Shown: positions 50,638-58,979, counted from the stretch's first letter. The stretch is DNA of 64,000 nt from CBDFLS01 sp965249185 (GCA_965249185.1 CBDFLS010000002.1:496001-560000); one strand, 5' to 3'. The notes: generated by a model not told the origin, from the letters alone. Translations and numbers: made by a program.

Positions 50638-51939
50638 CTAGGAGTTGGTCGGAGCCGCGGCGGGCTTGGGGCGTTTGGTGGTCAGGATCAGCAGCGCCGC
50701 TATGGCTATGGCGGCCACGGCAGCCCACCACGCCGGCACATAGCTCCCGAAGAGCTCCTTGATGACGCCCGTCATAGGCGCGGCCAGAACGCTGAAGCCC
50801 AGCATCACCGGCGTGGCCGCCCCCCGGATGCTGCCCAGGTGAGCTCGGCCGAAGTAGAGAGGCCAGATGGTGTTCTGCGTGACCGAGAGGGCGGACAGCC
50901 CCGCGTTGAACTGGATGTAGGTAAGAAACATCTGCCATGACTCGGTGGTGCGTATGGTCAGCAGGGTCGAGCCGAGCAACAGAAGAAACCCAATCGCGCC
51001 GATGTAGCGGACCTGGAACTGGTCCACATAGACGATCAGGAACATAGTCACCGTCATCCCACCGAGCACCGCAGAGGAGAGGCCAAGCGCCGCCAGTTGT
51101 GGCGAGATGCCCCGGTCCACGAAGAAGGGGATGCTGTACACCACCCTGGTCCCACTGGCGAACTGCATGAGCCCGAAGACGGTGGCCAGCCGCCAGAAGG
51201 CGCCGGTCCGCAGAGCGCTGTGCCTGCTCATCGCCTGTTCGTCCCGCATGTCCCGGGCCGCCTGCCCATCGTCGTCGCTCTTGGTGGGAGCCAGCTTCTC
51301 GGGCGATGCACCGTCCGGAAGCAGGCCCATATCCTCGGGCCGCCGCCGTATGAAAACCACGGAGATGATAGCGATAGCCGCTCCCCCCACGCTTCCAAGA
51401 AGGAACCAGGCCGTTCGCCATCCCCACTCATCGATGATCCACTGGGTCAGCGGGATCAGCACGATCATGCCCAGATTCCCGCCGATGAAGGTGAGCGCCA
51501 TGGCCCTGCCCCGGCGCCGCACGAACCACTTGGCCACGGGCACCATGGTGTAGAGCTGAGAGCCCCCCACGAACCCGACGAGGCCCAGGCCAACGAAGAT
51601 GGCGATGATCTCCCACGGCGCCGAGACGAAGGCCAGCGAGAGGATCATGCCGCCGGTCAGCAGGCTGGCGCCCGCCAGCATCCACCGGGCGCCGTGCTGG
51701 TCCAGCAGCCGCCCGATAATGGGCGCGGACACGCCCACGGCAACGAGCCGAGCCGCATAGGCCCAGCCGAAGACGGCCTGGCTTATGCCCAGCTCATGGC
51801 TCATGGGCTTCACGAACAACGCCACGTTGGTCCCGGCCATGGAGACGGCCAGGGAGAGCACCAGCGCTAGCGCGCCAACCATGACCCAGCCATAGAAGAG
51901 CCGCCGGGGCCTCCGGCCGGCTTGGCTATCCTTGCTCAA
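50638..51939 (-). CDS. MFS transporter, oxalate/formate- or monocarboxylate-type
   Basis: 433 residues, about 12 membrane helices. It begins RLFYGWVMVGALALVLSLAV and has the MFS loop IGRLLDQHGARWMLAGASL near 76 and WFVRRRGRAMALTFIGGNLG near 137, typical of the OFA/MCT-like group. A charged central loop separates the halves near 215. It probably imports small carboxylates; the substrate is inference. It lies between yebC and ruvC, genes that are neighbours in many bacteria. Confidence 0.8.
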   Translation of the reverse strand: MSKDSQAGRRPRRLFYGWVMVGALALVLSLAVSMAGTNVALFVKPMSHELGISQAVFGWAYAARLVAVGVSAPIIGRLLDQHGARWMLAGASLLTGGMILSLAFVSAPWEIIAIFVGLGLVGFVGGSQLYTMVPVAKWFVRRRGRAMALTFIGGNLGMIVLIPLTQWIIDEWGWRTAWFLLGSVGGAAIAIISVVFIRRRPEDMGLLPDGASPEKLAPTKSDDDGQAARDMRDEQAMSRHSALRTGAFWRLATVFGLMQFASGTRVVYSIPFFVDRGISPQLAALGLSSAVLGGMTVTMFLIVYVDQFQVRYIGAIGFLLLLGSTLLTIRTTESWQMFLTYIQFNAGLSALSVTQNTIWPLYFGRAHLGSIRGAATPVMLGFSVLAAPMTGVIKELFGSYVPAWWAAVAAIAIAALLILTTKRPKPAAAPTNS

Positions 51940-52128
51940 GACACCGCCTTTCCCAAAGGCACATCCTCAGCGGCACGCTCAAACGGGCTCCGGCTGCACG
52001 AAGCGCGGCCGCGCCAAAGCGATACAGGGCCGCTCGCCACCCGTGCAGAGGGCCGCCCAGACAAGAGAAACGCCGGGTCGTGGGCCCGGCGTCATTCTAT
52101 CCGCTCCATTCATGCGGTGAACACGCGC

Positions 52129-52890
52129 TCACTCCTCAAGCCGGTACTGCTCCAGCACCTCGTCGGGAAAGTCGGCGTTGGTGAACACCTGCTGCACGTC
52201 GTCCAGCTCCTCCAGCCGGTCCAGGAGCCGCAGGGTCTGGGTAGCCGCCCGCTCGTCCAAGGGGACGGTGCTTTTGGGCACCATGGTCACCGAGGCGGAA
52301 GTGGCCTCCACGTCATGCGCGCGGACCGCCTGCTGTATCGCCTCCAGGACCGCCGGCGGCCCATCGACCTCCAGGAGCCCGTCCTCCACCTTGAAGTCGT
52401 CGGCGCCGGCGTCGATAGCGGCCAGGGCCACCTCCTCAGCCTTCGGCTGGTCCAGGCCCTCGACCGTCACCACCGCCCTGCTCTCGAAGACCCAGGCCAC
52501 GGAGCCGGCATCGCCCATGTTGCCGCCGCTGCGGCTGAAGAGGGTGCGGACATCGGAGGCGGACCGGTTCCGATTATCGGTAAGGATCTGGAGCAGGATG
52601 GCGGCGCCGCCTGGGCCATAACCCTCGTAGGAGATCTCCTCCAGGGATCCGGCGCCGTGGCCTTCCCCCGTGCCCTTCTTGACCGCCCGCTCGATGTTGT
52701 CCACGGGCATATTGGCCTGCTTGGCCCGCTCCATGGCCAGGCGGAGACGTCCGTTCATGGAGGGATCGCCGCCTGCCTCGCGGGCGGCCACGGTCAGCTC
52801 ACGGGTCACCTTGGTGAAGAGCTGACCCCGGCGGGCGTCCACCACCGCCTTTTTGTGCTTGATGGTGGACCACTTGGAGTGACCTGACAT
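52129..52890 (-). CDS. yebC: YebC/PmpR-family regulator or ribosome-associated protein
   Basis: 253 residues from ATG 52890. The start SGHSKWSTIKHKKAVVDARR, the middle YEGYGPGGAAILLQILTDN and FSRSGGNMGDAGSVAWVFE are diagnostic. YebC members act as transcription regulators and, more recently, in easing translation of proline-rich stretches. Downstream of rimM with a 59-base gap. Confidence 0.95.
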   Translation of the reverse strand: MSGHSKWSTIKHKKAVVDARRGQLFTKVTRELTVAAREAGGDPSMNGRLRLAMERAKQANMPVDNIERAVKKGTGEGHGAGSLEEISYEGYGPGGAAILLQILTDNRNRSASDVRTLFSRSGGNMGDAGSVAWVFESRAVVTVEGLDQPKAEEVALAAIDAGADDFKVEDGLLEVDGPPAVLEAIQQAVRAHDVEATSASVTMVPKSTVPLDERAATQTLRLLDRLEELDDVQQVFTNADFPDEVLEQYRLEE

Positions 52891-52949
52891 AGCACAACCT
52901 CCCGAGGGCGGCCCTCGCGGCCTCAATTCCCCTCACTATAGCACTACGG

Positions 52950-53555
52950 TCAGCGGGGCGCAGGGCCCGCCCGCGGCGGACCTCGACTTGTCTTCCGACG
53001 GCGTCTGGGCCCGCGCGGCGACGGCTTCCGCCCCGGCAGCGGCTGGGGCTCCAGCCCCGGCGGGAGGTCCACCGTGATCCGTGCTGCCGCCACGTCCACC
53101 GACACCACCACGTCGGCCATGGCCGGCACCAGCAGCTCCATGCCCTCGTTACGGACGATATACACGTCGTTGGCGCCCGTGGAGAGCACCTCCTCCAGCC
53201 TACCGAGGTAGGCCCCGACCGTATCGTAGACCTCCGCCTCCAACAACTGGAAGTGGTAGTAGGCGCCATCGGGCGCCGGGGGCACGTCACTCGCGGGCAC
53301 CTCCACCACTGCGCCGGCCAGCTCGTGGGCCCGCCGGTCGGAGTCCAGGCCGGCGAGCTTCACCAACAAGTACTGGCCTGCCGTGTCCACCGACTCGACG
53401 GTGTGAGGTGTCTCGGAGATGTGAACAACGCCGCCCGGCTGGAACCGCGCGGGGTTGTCGGTGACGGGCAGGATACGCAACCGTCCCCAGAGCCCATGGG
53501 CGCCCGCGACGACGCCGACCTGGACGAAGCCTTCACGAAGCATTGCAGTGGACAC
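52950..53555 (-). CDS. rimM: Ribosome maturation factor RimM
   Basis: 201 residues from GTG 53555 (ATG 53543 is an alternative). N-terminal beta barrel VQVGVVAGAHGLWGRLRILP; PRC-barrel domain from about 92 with YYHFQLLEAEVYDTVG near 97 and LEEVLSTGANDVYIV near 119. The C-terminal 30 residues are a very basic extension. It binds S19 in 30S assembly. The gene trmD that usually follows is absent. Confidence 0.9.
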   Translation of the reverse strand: MSTAMLREGFVQVGVVAGAHGLWGRLRILPVTDNPARFQPGGVVHISETPHTVESVDTAGQYLLVKLAGLDSDRRAHELAGAVVEVPASDVPPAPDGAYYHFQLLEAEVYDTVGAYLGRLEEVLSTGANDVYIVRNEGMELLVPAMADVVVSVDVAAARITVDLPPGLEPQPLPGRKPSPRGPRRRRKTSRGPPRAGPAPR

Positions 53556-53624
53556 GGGGCGTTGAGCGAGGGGTAGAGCGTCGGCGAGGGAGGCGGACGA
53601 TGAAGACTCGACGAGCGAGGGCGA

Positions 53625-53852
53625 TTACACGATCTCCAACGTGACCCGGGTATCGTTCTTGACGGCGGCTACCCGGAGGAGCATCCGCATGGCCTGGGCG
53701 ACCCTGCCCTGGCGGCCGATGACCTTCCCCTTATCGTCGGGGTGCACCTCCAGCCGCACTACCACCTGGCCGTCCTCCTCCTCCTCCGTCACCTTGACAT
53801 CCTCGGGGTTGGTGGCGATGGCCCTGGCGATGTACTCCACCAGCTCCTTCAT
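53625..53852 (-). CDS. khpA: KH-domain RNA-binding protein KhpA
   Basis: 75 residues, a single KH domain with the GxxG loop in GKVIGRQGRVAQAMRML (near 41). KhpA binds RNA with KhpB in many bacteria. It sits between rpsP and rimM, its usual place, with its ATG overlapping the rpsP stop (TAATG). Confidence 0.95.
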   Translation of the reverse strand: MKELVEYIARAIATNPEDVKVTEEEEDGQVVVRLEVHPDDKGKVIGRQGRVAQAMRMLLRVAAVKNDTRVTLEIV

Positions 53853-54106
53853 TATCCTTCGGCCTTCTCCAAGATGCCCTGGAAACGGAGGATGCGCTCA
53901 ACGGGGTCCGATGGCTGGGCACCTTGGCGCAGCCAGTGAATAGCCTTGTCTTTCTCCAGCACCACGGTGGGCGGGTCGGTCAGCGGGTTGTAGTGGCCGA
54001 TCTGCTCCACGAAGCGTCCATCCCTGGGCGCCCGCGCGTCCGCCACCACTATGCGGTAACTGGGCTGTTTCTTCTTGCCGACCCGGCGCAACCGAATTCG
54101 AAGCAT
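53852..54106 (-). CDS. rpsP: 30S ribosomal protein S16
   Basis: 84 residues from ATG 54106: MLRIRLRRVGKKKQPSYRIV, VADARAPRDGRFVEQIGHYN, and RILRFQGILEKAEG at the end. Full length and fully recognisable. First gene of the rpsP-khpA-rimM-yebC operon. Confidence 0.97.
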   Translation of the reverse strand: MLRIRLRRVGKKKQPSYRIVVADARAPRDGRFVEQIGHYNPLTDPPTVVLEKDKAIHWLRQGAQPSDPVERILRFQGILEKAEG

Positions 54107-54149
54107 ACGACCGTTCTCCACCTTATTCTTTTTCTCACCGTACGTTGGG

Positions 54150-54178
54150 ATTGTAGTCTCGCACGTAGGGGTTGTCAA
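54150..54178 (-). promoter_or_regulatory. Strong sigma-70 promoter of the rpsP operon
   Basis: On the minus strand: TTGACA (complement of 54173-54178), 17-base spacer, TACAAT (complement of 54150-54155). This is nearly perfect consensus, as expected for a ribosomal protein operon. The leader is about 35 bases. Confidence 0.85.
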
Positions 54179-54212
54179 CGGCGCGGATGCCCCCACGCCA
54201 CGGCGGCGGCTA

Positions 54213-54240
54213 TTGAAATCCCTTGGAGATTTGCTACACT
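54213..54240 (+). promoter_or_regulatory. Promoter of the ferredoxin gene
   Basis: TTGAAA (54213-54218), 16-base spacer, TACACT (54235-54240). It faces away from the rpsP promoter. The 80-base leader ends with a CAGGAGGG ribosome-binding site before ATG 54326. Confidence 0.65.
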
Positions 54241-54325
54241 AGATTTTCCTTATTCGGAGTTTCGTCCATGGCGCGTCTGGAGCGCCTCATATATCGACGG
54301 TAGCACCAGGAGGGTTTCGGGCACT

Positions 54326-54571
54326 ATGACCTACATCATCGCGGAGCCGTGCGTAGACGTGAAAGACGCTTCCTGCGTTGACGTTTGCCCCGTGGACTGC
54401 ATCTACGAGGGCGAGCACATGTACTACATCAACCCCGAGGAGTGTATCGACTGCGCGGCCTGCGAGCCGGTCTGCCCGGTGGTGGCCATCTTCGTGGAGG
54501 ACGCCACGCCCGAGCATTGGAAGAGCTACATTCCGATGAACTACGAGTTCGACTACTCCAGCGCCAGATGA
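54326..54571 (+). CDS. 7Fe (3Fe-4S/4Fe-4S) ferredoxin
   Basis: 81 residues. Eight Cys at 9, 17, 21, 25, 40, 43, 46 and 50 match the spacing of Azotobacter FdI-type ferredoxins: CVDVKDASCVDVCPVDC, then CIDCAACEPVCP. It is a small soluble low-potential electron carrier. It is monocistronic, between its own promoter and a strong terminator. The partner is not known. Confidence 0.92.
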   Translation: MTYIIAEPCVDVKDASCVDVCPVDCIYEGEHMYYINPEECIDCAACEPVCPVVAIFVEDATPEHWKSYIPMNYEFDYSSAR

Positions 54572-54620
54572 CGGAGCTCTCCCGCTAGCCAAGCTAGGTC
54601 TGAGCATCGAGAGACGTCAA

Positions 54621-54656
54621 ACAGCGGTGCGGCATGAGGCCGGCACCGCTGTTTTT
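54621..54656 (+). terminator. Rho-independent terminator after the ferredoxin gene
   Basis: A 10-bp stem ACAGCGGTGC / GCACCGCTGT (54621-54630 with 54643-54652), with a further GGC/GCC pairing in the loop, followed by TTTTT. Confidence 0.9.
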
Positions 54657-54681
54657 CGTTGCGGCTGCGATTAACCGTTAG

Positions 54682-54831
54682 ACGTGGACGTATTCCTACG
54701 GAAGGCAGGCGTCCAAGACCAAATTTGAGGCGGCGAGCATCTGGTTGCCTGTAGATGGTGCTGGTCAATTGGACGAAGCGACCATGGCTGCTTTTGTGGA
54801 AAACATACACCTACTGGCCGGAATTGAGTAA
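54682..54831 (+). pseudogene. Possible C-terminal remnant of a type I restriction specificity (HsdS-like) gene
   Basis: An open stretch after an in-frame TAG, with no usable early start codon, reads YGRQASKTKFEAASIWLPVD, then GQLDEATMAAFVENIHLLAG before the stop. The layout of a YGR-type strand, LPVD-x-Gly-x-(I/L)-D and a closing helix recalls the end of restriction specificity subunits. Lower GC than its neighbours. The rest of the protein is absent. Assignment tentative. Confidence 0.35.
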
Positions 54832-54869
54832 GGTATTAGCGACCTAGCAGGGATAAGCGGAGGAGCAAG

Positions 54870-55037
54870 ATGGGCACCGACGAACAGAATGTGTATTACA
54901 ACCCTGAGAAAGGCAAGTTGTACCACTACAACTCGCACTGTTCAAGCATTGACGCGCCCCTGAAGCTACTTATCAAAGTCAAGGCAGAGGCAGAAGCAGC
55001 AGGTCGGACAGCGTGTCCAGTCTGCGCCCAGTCCTAA
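54870..55037 (+). CDS. Small putative zinc-binding protein
   Basis: 55 residues from ATG 54870 with a GGAGGAG ribosome-binding site. It reads YYNPEKGKLYHYNSHCSS near 9 and ends in GRTACPVCAQS, the pattern of small Ada-like metal-binding modules (H-x-C and C-x2-C). Codon use is more AT-rich than the surrounding host genes, like the adjacent HsdS-like remnant, so both may be acquired DNA. Confidence 0.5.
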   Translation: MGTDEQNVYYNPEKGKLYHYNSHCSSIDAPLKLLIKVKAEAEAAGRTACPVCAQS

Positions 55038-55084
55038 CGTTTCAGTCTTTTTTTGTGCAGGACTGATTTCTTGTGCAAAGCCCC

Positions 55085-55780
55085 CTATCCTCCAAGATTA
55101 TTGAGCACCTTCTCCACCGGTTGGAGGAGGCACGTGAAGATGGGCACGTCCCGCTCGGTGTAGGGCCGTTGCTCCGCGCTCCGCAGCTCCATGACCAGCT
55201 CCAGAAACTCCCGGGGGCTGTCCGTCTCAAAGCCCAGAACGAACTCCTGGTCGTCCACGCCAAAGGAGTAGCTGGTGTGAATCTTCACGCCGGGGTACTT
55301 GTGCCCGACGCGGAAGTGCTCCTCCATCATCCGCTGGCGCTCGTCGAAGGAGAGCTGGTACCAGGCGTGGGTCTTGACGAAGGGGTAGACGAACAGGTAG
55401 GGCTTGTCCATGGGCCTGATGCGGGTCCGGCTCTCGGAGCCCTCGTGGTCGTGGCTATTGAGGTAGGAGGAGCGGCGGGTCATGGCCAGGTAGGAGTGCG
55501 AGGTCTCCAGGTAGGCGCCCAGGCCGGTCCGCGCTAACTGGGTGGCCAGCTCCTGGAGCGCCTCCAGGCTGGTGCCCACGCTCCACACCATCATTTCGGT
55601 GTCCGCCCGCATGCCCATGAGGCTGTAGGTCCGGATGATCAGCTCCGGCTGAAACTCTTCCAGGACGCTGGCGAACTGACGCTTACCCGCCTCGCGCTCG
55701 GCTTCGGGCAACCTTCTCCACTGGGGGTCCACCCGGTGGAAGGTGTACTTCACGAACTGCTGGGGCGCCGCCTCGTTCAT
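55085..55780 (-). CDS. Chlorite dismutase-family protein, HemQ-like coproheme decarboxylase
   Basis: 231 residues from ATG 55780. Family motifs: FVKYTFHRVDPQWRRLPEAE at the start, YPFVKTHAWYQLSFDERQR near 136, haem-ligand His in MEEHFRVGHKYPGV near 158, and SFGVDDQEFVLGFETDSP near 178. The length and this last motif fit HemQ, which makes haem b from coproheme. No other haem genes are in the window. Confidence 0.85.
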   Translation of the reverse strand: MNEAAPQQFVKYTFHRVDPQWRRLPEAEREAGKRQFASVLEEFQPELIIRTYSLMGMRADTEMMVWSVGTSLEALQELATQLARTGLGAYLETSHSYLAMTRRSSYLNSHDHEGSESRTRIRPMDKPYLFVYPFVKTHAWYQLSFDERQRMMEEHFRVGHKYPGVKIHTSYSFGVDDQEFVLGFETDSPREFLELVMELRSAEQRPYTERDVPIFTCLLQPVEKVLNNLGG

Positions 55781-55874
55781 ACCGCCTTCCCTTGGGAGCA
55801 AGCTTCGCCGGCCATTATAGGGCTCTATCGCTGTGATATGCCACGCGCCGAGAAGCGTCAAGGAGGCACGCAGC

Positions 55875-56618
55875 ATGCCGACCGCCACCATCAACGGGCT
55901 GGAGCATTACTACGAAGACCTGGGCTCCGGAGAGCCCCTGCTGATGCTGCACGGTGCCACCAGCAGCAGCCAGACGCACTCGCGCCACTTCCCGGAGCTA
56001 TCGGCGCGCTACCGGATCATCGCGCCGGACCGCCGGGGCATGGGCCGCAGCGCCCACCCAGCGGACGTGCCGCCCTCGGGGTGGGTAGACGACGTGCTGG
56101 CGCTCCTGGACCACCTCGAGATAGACCGCGCCCACGTTTACGGCGCCAGCCTCGGATCGCGCATCGCCCTCCGGTTTGGCATCGACCATCCGGAGCGCAT
56201 CAGGTCACTCATTCTGGATATGGCCGTCGTCGTCAACGAGGGGCCGGGCAACGATGCGCTGAACCAGCGTCTCACCCGTGAGGGGATGCCCGAGGAGCGC
56301 CAGCGGGGGTACCAGCGAGTCCATGGCGATGACTGGGCCGAGGTGGTCGCCAACTACTTCACGGTGCGCAACAAGCCGGAGCTCCAGGAGCACTACAACC
56401 TCCGCCAGCTCTTCCCGAGCGTCACCGCGCCGGTGCTCATCATCCGCGGCGACCGGGATGACCCGATCACCCCCATCGCGCACTCGATGGAACTACACCG
56501 GGGCCTTCCCAACTCGCGGCTTGCCATCGTGCCCAACCAGCCGTCCGGCATCAGCGCCACCGCGCCGGAGACGTTTCGCCAGCTCGTCCTCGACTTCCTG
56601 GCCGACGTCGCCTCCTGA
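55875..56618 (+). CDS. Alpha/beta hydrolase-fold protein lacking the catalytic His
   Basis: 247 residues from ATG 55875. Oxyanion region LLMLHGATSSSQ near 23, DRRGMGRSAHPAD near 51, nucleophile Ser in YGASLGSRIALRFG near 93 and the acid in IIRGDRDDPITP near 197. At the place of the catalytic His, normally GHG or similar, the sequence reads IVPNQPSGISATAPE, with no His. It may be inactive, or use another residue. It is divergent from the HemQ-like gene. Confidence 0.75.
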   Translation: MPTATINGLEHYYEDLGSGEPLLMLHGATSSSQTHSRHFPELSARYRIIAPDRRGMGRSAHPADVPPSGWVDDVLALLDHLEIDRAHVYGASLGSRIALRFGIDHPERIRSLILDMAVVVNEGPGNDALNQRLTREGMPEERQRGYQRVHGDDWAEVVANYFTVRNKPELQEHYNLRQLFPSVTAPVLIIRGDRDDPITPIAHSMELHRGLPNSRLAIVPNQPSGISATAPETFRQLVLDFLADVAS

Positions 56619-56669
56619 TACCCAGCCCTAGCAGCCCACCGGCCATATCAGAGAGCGAACACCGGCGGG

Positions 56670-57143
56670 CTACACCGGTTTTGGCCTACCCATCCCTCTG
56701 ACGGCCTCCCACTCCTCCGGCGTCACCGGCATGATGGAGAGCCGCATTCCACGTCTGAGCAGCATCATGTCCGCGAGCTGGGGCACGTCCCGCATGCTCT
56801 CCAACGTCACCGGCGTGGAGAACCGCTCCACCGCCCGGATGTCCACCATGTACCAGACGGGGTTGGCCGGCGTGCTCCTGGGGTCGGGGTGATCGGAGGC
56901 CGGGTCCCAGGCCGTGTGGTCGGGGTAGCCGTTGCGGACCACCGTGGCCGTGCCCACCACGGCGCGCGGGTCCGAGCTGCTGTGGTAGAAGAGGACGCCG
57001 TCGCCCTCCTGGATCTCGTCGCGCAGGAAATTGCGGACCTGGTAGTTGCGCACGCCGTCCCACTCAGCCACGCCGTCGCGGACCAGGTCGTCGAAGCTGT
57101 AGGCTCCGGGCTCGGACTTGAACACCCAGTAGCGGGGCGCCAC
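56670..57143 (-). CDS. EVE-domain protein
   Basis: 157 residues from GTG 57143. The EVE hallmarks are YWVFKSEPGAYSFDDLV at the start, WDGVRNYQVRNFLRDEIQEG near 28 and VLFYHSSSDPRAVVGTATVV near 50. EVE domains bind modified bases in DNA or RNA and are related to YTH. Bacterial stand-alone copies are often housekeeping; the target is unknown. Confidence 0.9.
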   Translation of the reverse strand: MAPRYWVFKSEPGAYSFDDLVRDGVAEWDGVRNYQVRNFLRDEIQEGDGVLFYHSSSDPRAVVGTATVVRNGYPDHTAWDPASDHPDPRSTPANPVWYMVDIRAVERFSTPVTLESMRDVPQLADMMLLRRGMRLSIMPVTPEEWEAVRGMGRPKPV

Positions 57144-57234
57144 GGCACACCTCCACTCGCTCCCCGAACGCACTCTCCGAACGAAGGACCGATTATCGGA
57201 CAGCCGGCGGCTGGCGGTCAAACCGCTCCGGCCG

Positions 57235-57822
57235 TTACTCGCCTCGCCGCTGGGTCTCGCGCACCATGCGCTGCATGAACATGGTGCGGCGCTCCACTTT
57301 GGACCACGGCACCTCCTCGGGGTAGGGCGATGGCTCCTGCTCCACCCGAAGGACGAGCATCGCCGGGCCGGGCCGGGCAAGCAGCTCCGCCAGATGCAGC
57401 TCCGCGTCCTCCTCGTTGTCCGCCGAGGCCACCCAGGGGAAGCCGGCGCCCCTGGCGATAGCCGCAAAATCGACCAGGTCGCCGGCGGGCAAGGGCTGGC
57501 CGCCGCCCGTCTCGTAGCGGTTGTTCTGGAAGACCACGATGCGCAGATTGGAAGGCGCGGCGCCCACGATGGTCATCAGCACACCCAGGTTCATACTCAG
57601 GTCGCCGTCGCCTTCGAGCAGGGTCACCGGGCGCTCGGGCAGGGCCAGTGCGAACCCCAACGCCACTGCCGGCGCCACGCCCATGGGGTCCTCCACGTCG
57701 TAGGTGAGCTGGGGCGCCTCCTGCTCGGCCCACGCTCGGCGGGCGGTGCCGAGGCTGGTCACCACCAGCGTATCGGGCTGGAGCCGTGCCTTGAGCAGCC
57801 CCGCGACGGCAGACCGTTTCAC
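57235..57822 (-). CDS. TPP-dependent decarboxylase, beta (TPP-binding) subunit; sulfopyruvate/phosphonopyruvate type
   Basis: 195 residues. The TPP/Mg motif is EGDGDLSMNLGVLMTI near 69, ending in QNNRYETGGGQPLP near 99. The split architecture, with the PYR half encoded by the upstream gene, matches ComDE and related enzymes that decarboxylate 3-sulfo- or 3-phosphonopyruvate. Start overlaps the alpha gene stop by 4 bases. Substrate not proven. Confidence 0.75.
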   Translation of the reverse strand: MKRSAVAGLLKARLQPDTLVVTSLGTARRAWAEQEAPQLTYDVEDPMGVAPAVALGFALALPERPVTLLEGDGDLSMNLGVLMTIVGAAPSNLRIVVFQNNRYETGGGQPLPAGDLVDFAAIARGAGFPWVASADNEEDAELHLAELLARPGPAMLVLRVEQEPSPYPEEVPWSKVERRTMFMQRMVRETQRRGE

Positions 57823-58364
57823 CCGCTCACCTTGTCGTCGCCCTGGAGCGCGCGGCGGCTCATGAGGAGGACTGCCGGCCTCCGGGCCAGGAACGCCTCG
57901 GAGGCGGCTTCCTCTATGAGATAGAAGTCGTCGGCGCTCCTCACGTGATGGTGCGGTAGCCCGGTTGCCTGGAGCACCGGCTCCGTGACGCGCCCCTTGA
58001 ACATCTGCCAGTAATAGCTATCGTCGTGACTTCCACGGTAGGCGCAGAGGACCAGAAACGGGATCTGGTGGTGGAAGGCGAAGGCGGTGAGCGCGTTGAT
58101 GGAGAGAAGAAGCCCTCCGTTTTGACAGACCAGCACCGCCTTGCGACCGCCCAGATACGCGCCGGCGCAGATCCCGACGCCATCGTCCTCCCGCGTGACG
58201 CGGACGTGCCGGATGGCGGGGTCGGCCTCCAGCTCGTCGATGAGCGGGCTCATCCACGAGTCGGGCAGGCTGGCGGCCAGGTCGATGCCGGCCTGCGTCA
58301 GCGCGGCGGTGATGAGCCGGGCGTGGGCGGCGCTGGCCGATGGGGAGGAGTGTTCGTTTGCCAT
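57819..58364 (-). CDS. TPP-dependent decarboxylase, alpha (PYR) subunit
   Basis: 181 residues from ATG 58364. It shows ALTQAGIDLAASLPDSWMSP, then RVTREDDGVGICAGAYLGGR near 55, with the catalytic Glu of the PYR domain in TREDDG, and GLLLSINALTAFAFHHQIPF near 83. It pairs with the following gene as a heteromeric enzyme. The tRNA-Val gene lies just upstream on the same strand. Confidence 0.75.
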   Translation of the reverse strand: MANEHSSPSASAAHARLITAALTQAGIDLAASLPDSWMSPLIDELEADPAIRHVRVTREDDGVGICAGAYLGGRKAVLVCQNGGLLLSINALTAFAFHHQIPFLVLCAYRGSHDDSYYWQMFKGRVTEPVLQATGLPHHHVRSADDFYLIEEAASEAFLARRPAVLLMSRRALQGDDKVSG

Positions 58365-58415
58365 GCCGTGCGGGTCCGAGGCGGCGCGGGCGGGGAGACG
58401 TTCGGAAACAGAGCG

Positions 58416-58492
58416 TGGTGGGCGGTACTGGACTCGAACCAGTGACCTCCGCGATGTCAACGCGACGCTCTAACCAGCTGAGCTAACCGCCC
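58416..58492 (-). tRNA. tRNA-Val (GAC)
   Basis: Complete cloverleaf on the minus strand, 74 bases plus an encoded CCA (58416-58418). Acceptor GGGCGGT/ACCGCCC, D arm GCTCAGCTGGTTAGAGC, anticodon loop TTGACAT (anticodon GAC), T arm CTGGTTCGAGTCCAG. No phage attachment is seen here. Confidence 0.97.
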
Positions 58493-58577
58493 AATCACGA
58501 GGGCGCCAGTATAGGGCCGCGCTTCGCGCACCGTCAACGAAGAAGTCCGTCGGGGGAGGGACGCCTCCACTCCGGGC

Positions 58578-58979
58578 CTAACCCCGGCGGAGCCAGTCCC
58601 ACAGCTTGCCCCACCAGTCCAGCGGCTGCTCGTCCTCCATGCTGCGGCCGCGCCACCTCCGCTCCACGGGAGGCCGGGAGCGAGCGAAGAAGAGGATGTA
58701 GGCCACCACGAAGAGGCCTATCCCGGCCATGGTGAGCGGTCCCGAGACGCCGGAAACGGCGGTCCTCAGAAACAGGGCAAGAAGCAAAAGGCTGACCCCC
58801 GCGATAAACAGCCGGCCAGGTGATATGGCAGGGATGATCCCGCGTGAGAGTCGTGGGCTCTCCCCGCGCCGGCCACGAGCCGAGGCGGGACCTTTGCCGG
58901 CGTTGGCGTCCGGCGGCTCGCCGCCTTCATTGACCTGCTGGAGTATCTCCTCTATCTCTTGCTGATACTTGCGTGCCAT
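58578..58979 (-). CDS. Two-helix membrane protein of unknown function
   Basis: 133 residues: N-terminal helix (YQQEIEEILQQVNEGGEPPD), a disordered basic linker to about 55, two membrane helices (RLFIAGVSLLLLALFLRT and GPLTMAGIGLFVVAYILFF) and an acidic-aromatic tail (DWWGKLWDWLRRG). The pattern is common in Chloroflexota and Actinobacteria, but no function is known to me. Confidence 0.75.
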   Translation of the reverse strand: MARKYQQEIEEILQQVNEGGEPPDANAGKGPASARGRRGESPRLSRGIIPAISPGRLFIAGVSLLLLALFLRTAVSGVSGPLTMAGIGLFVVAYILFFARSRPPVERRWRGRSMEDEQPLDWWGKLWDWLRRG

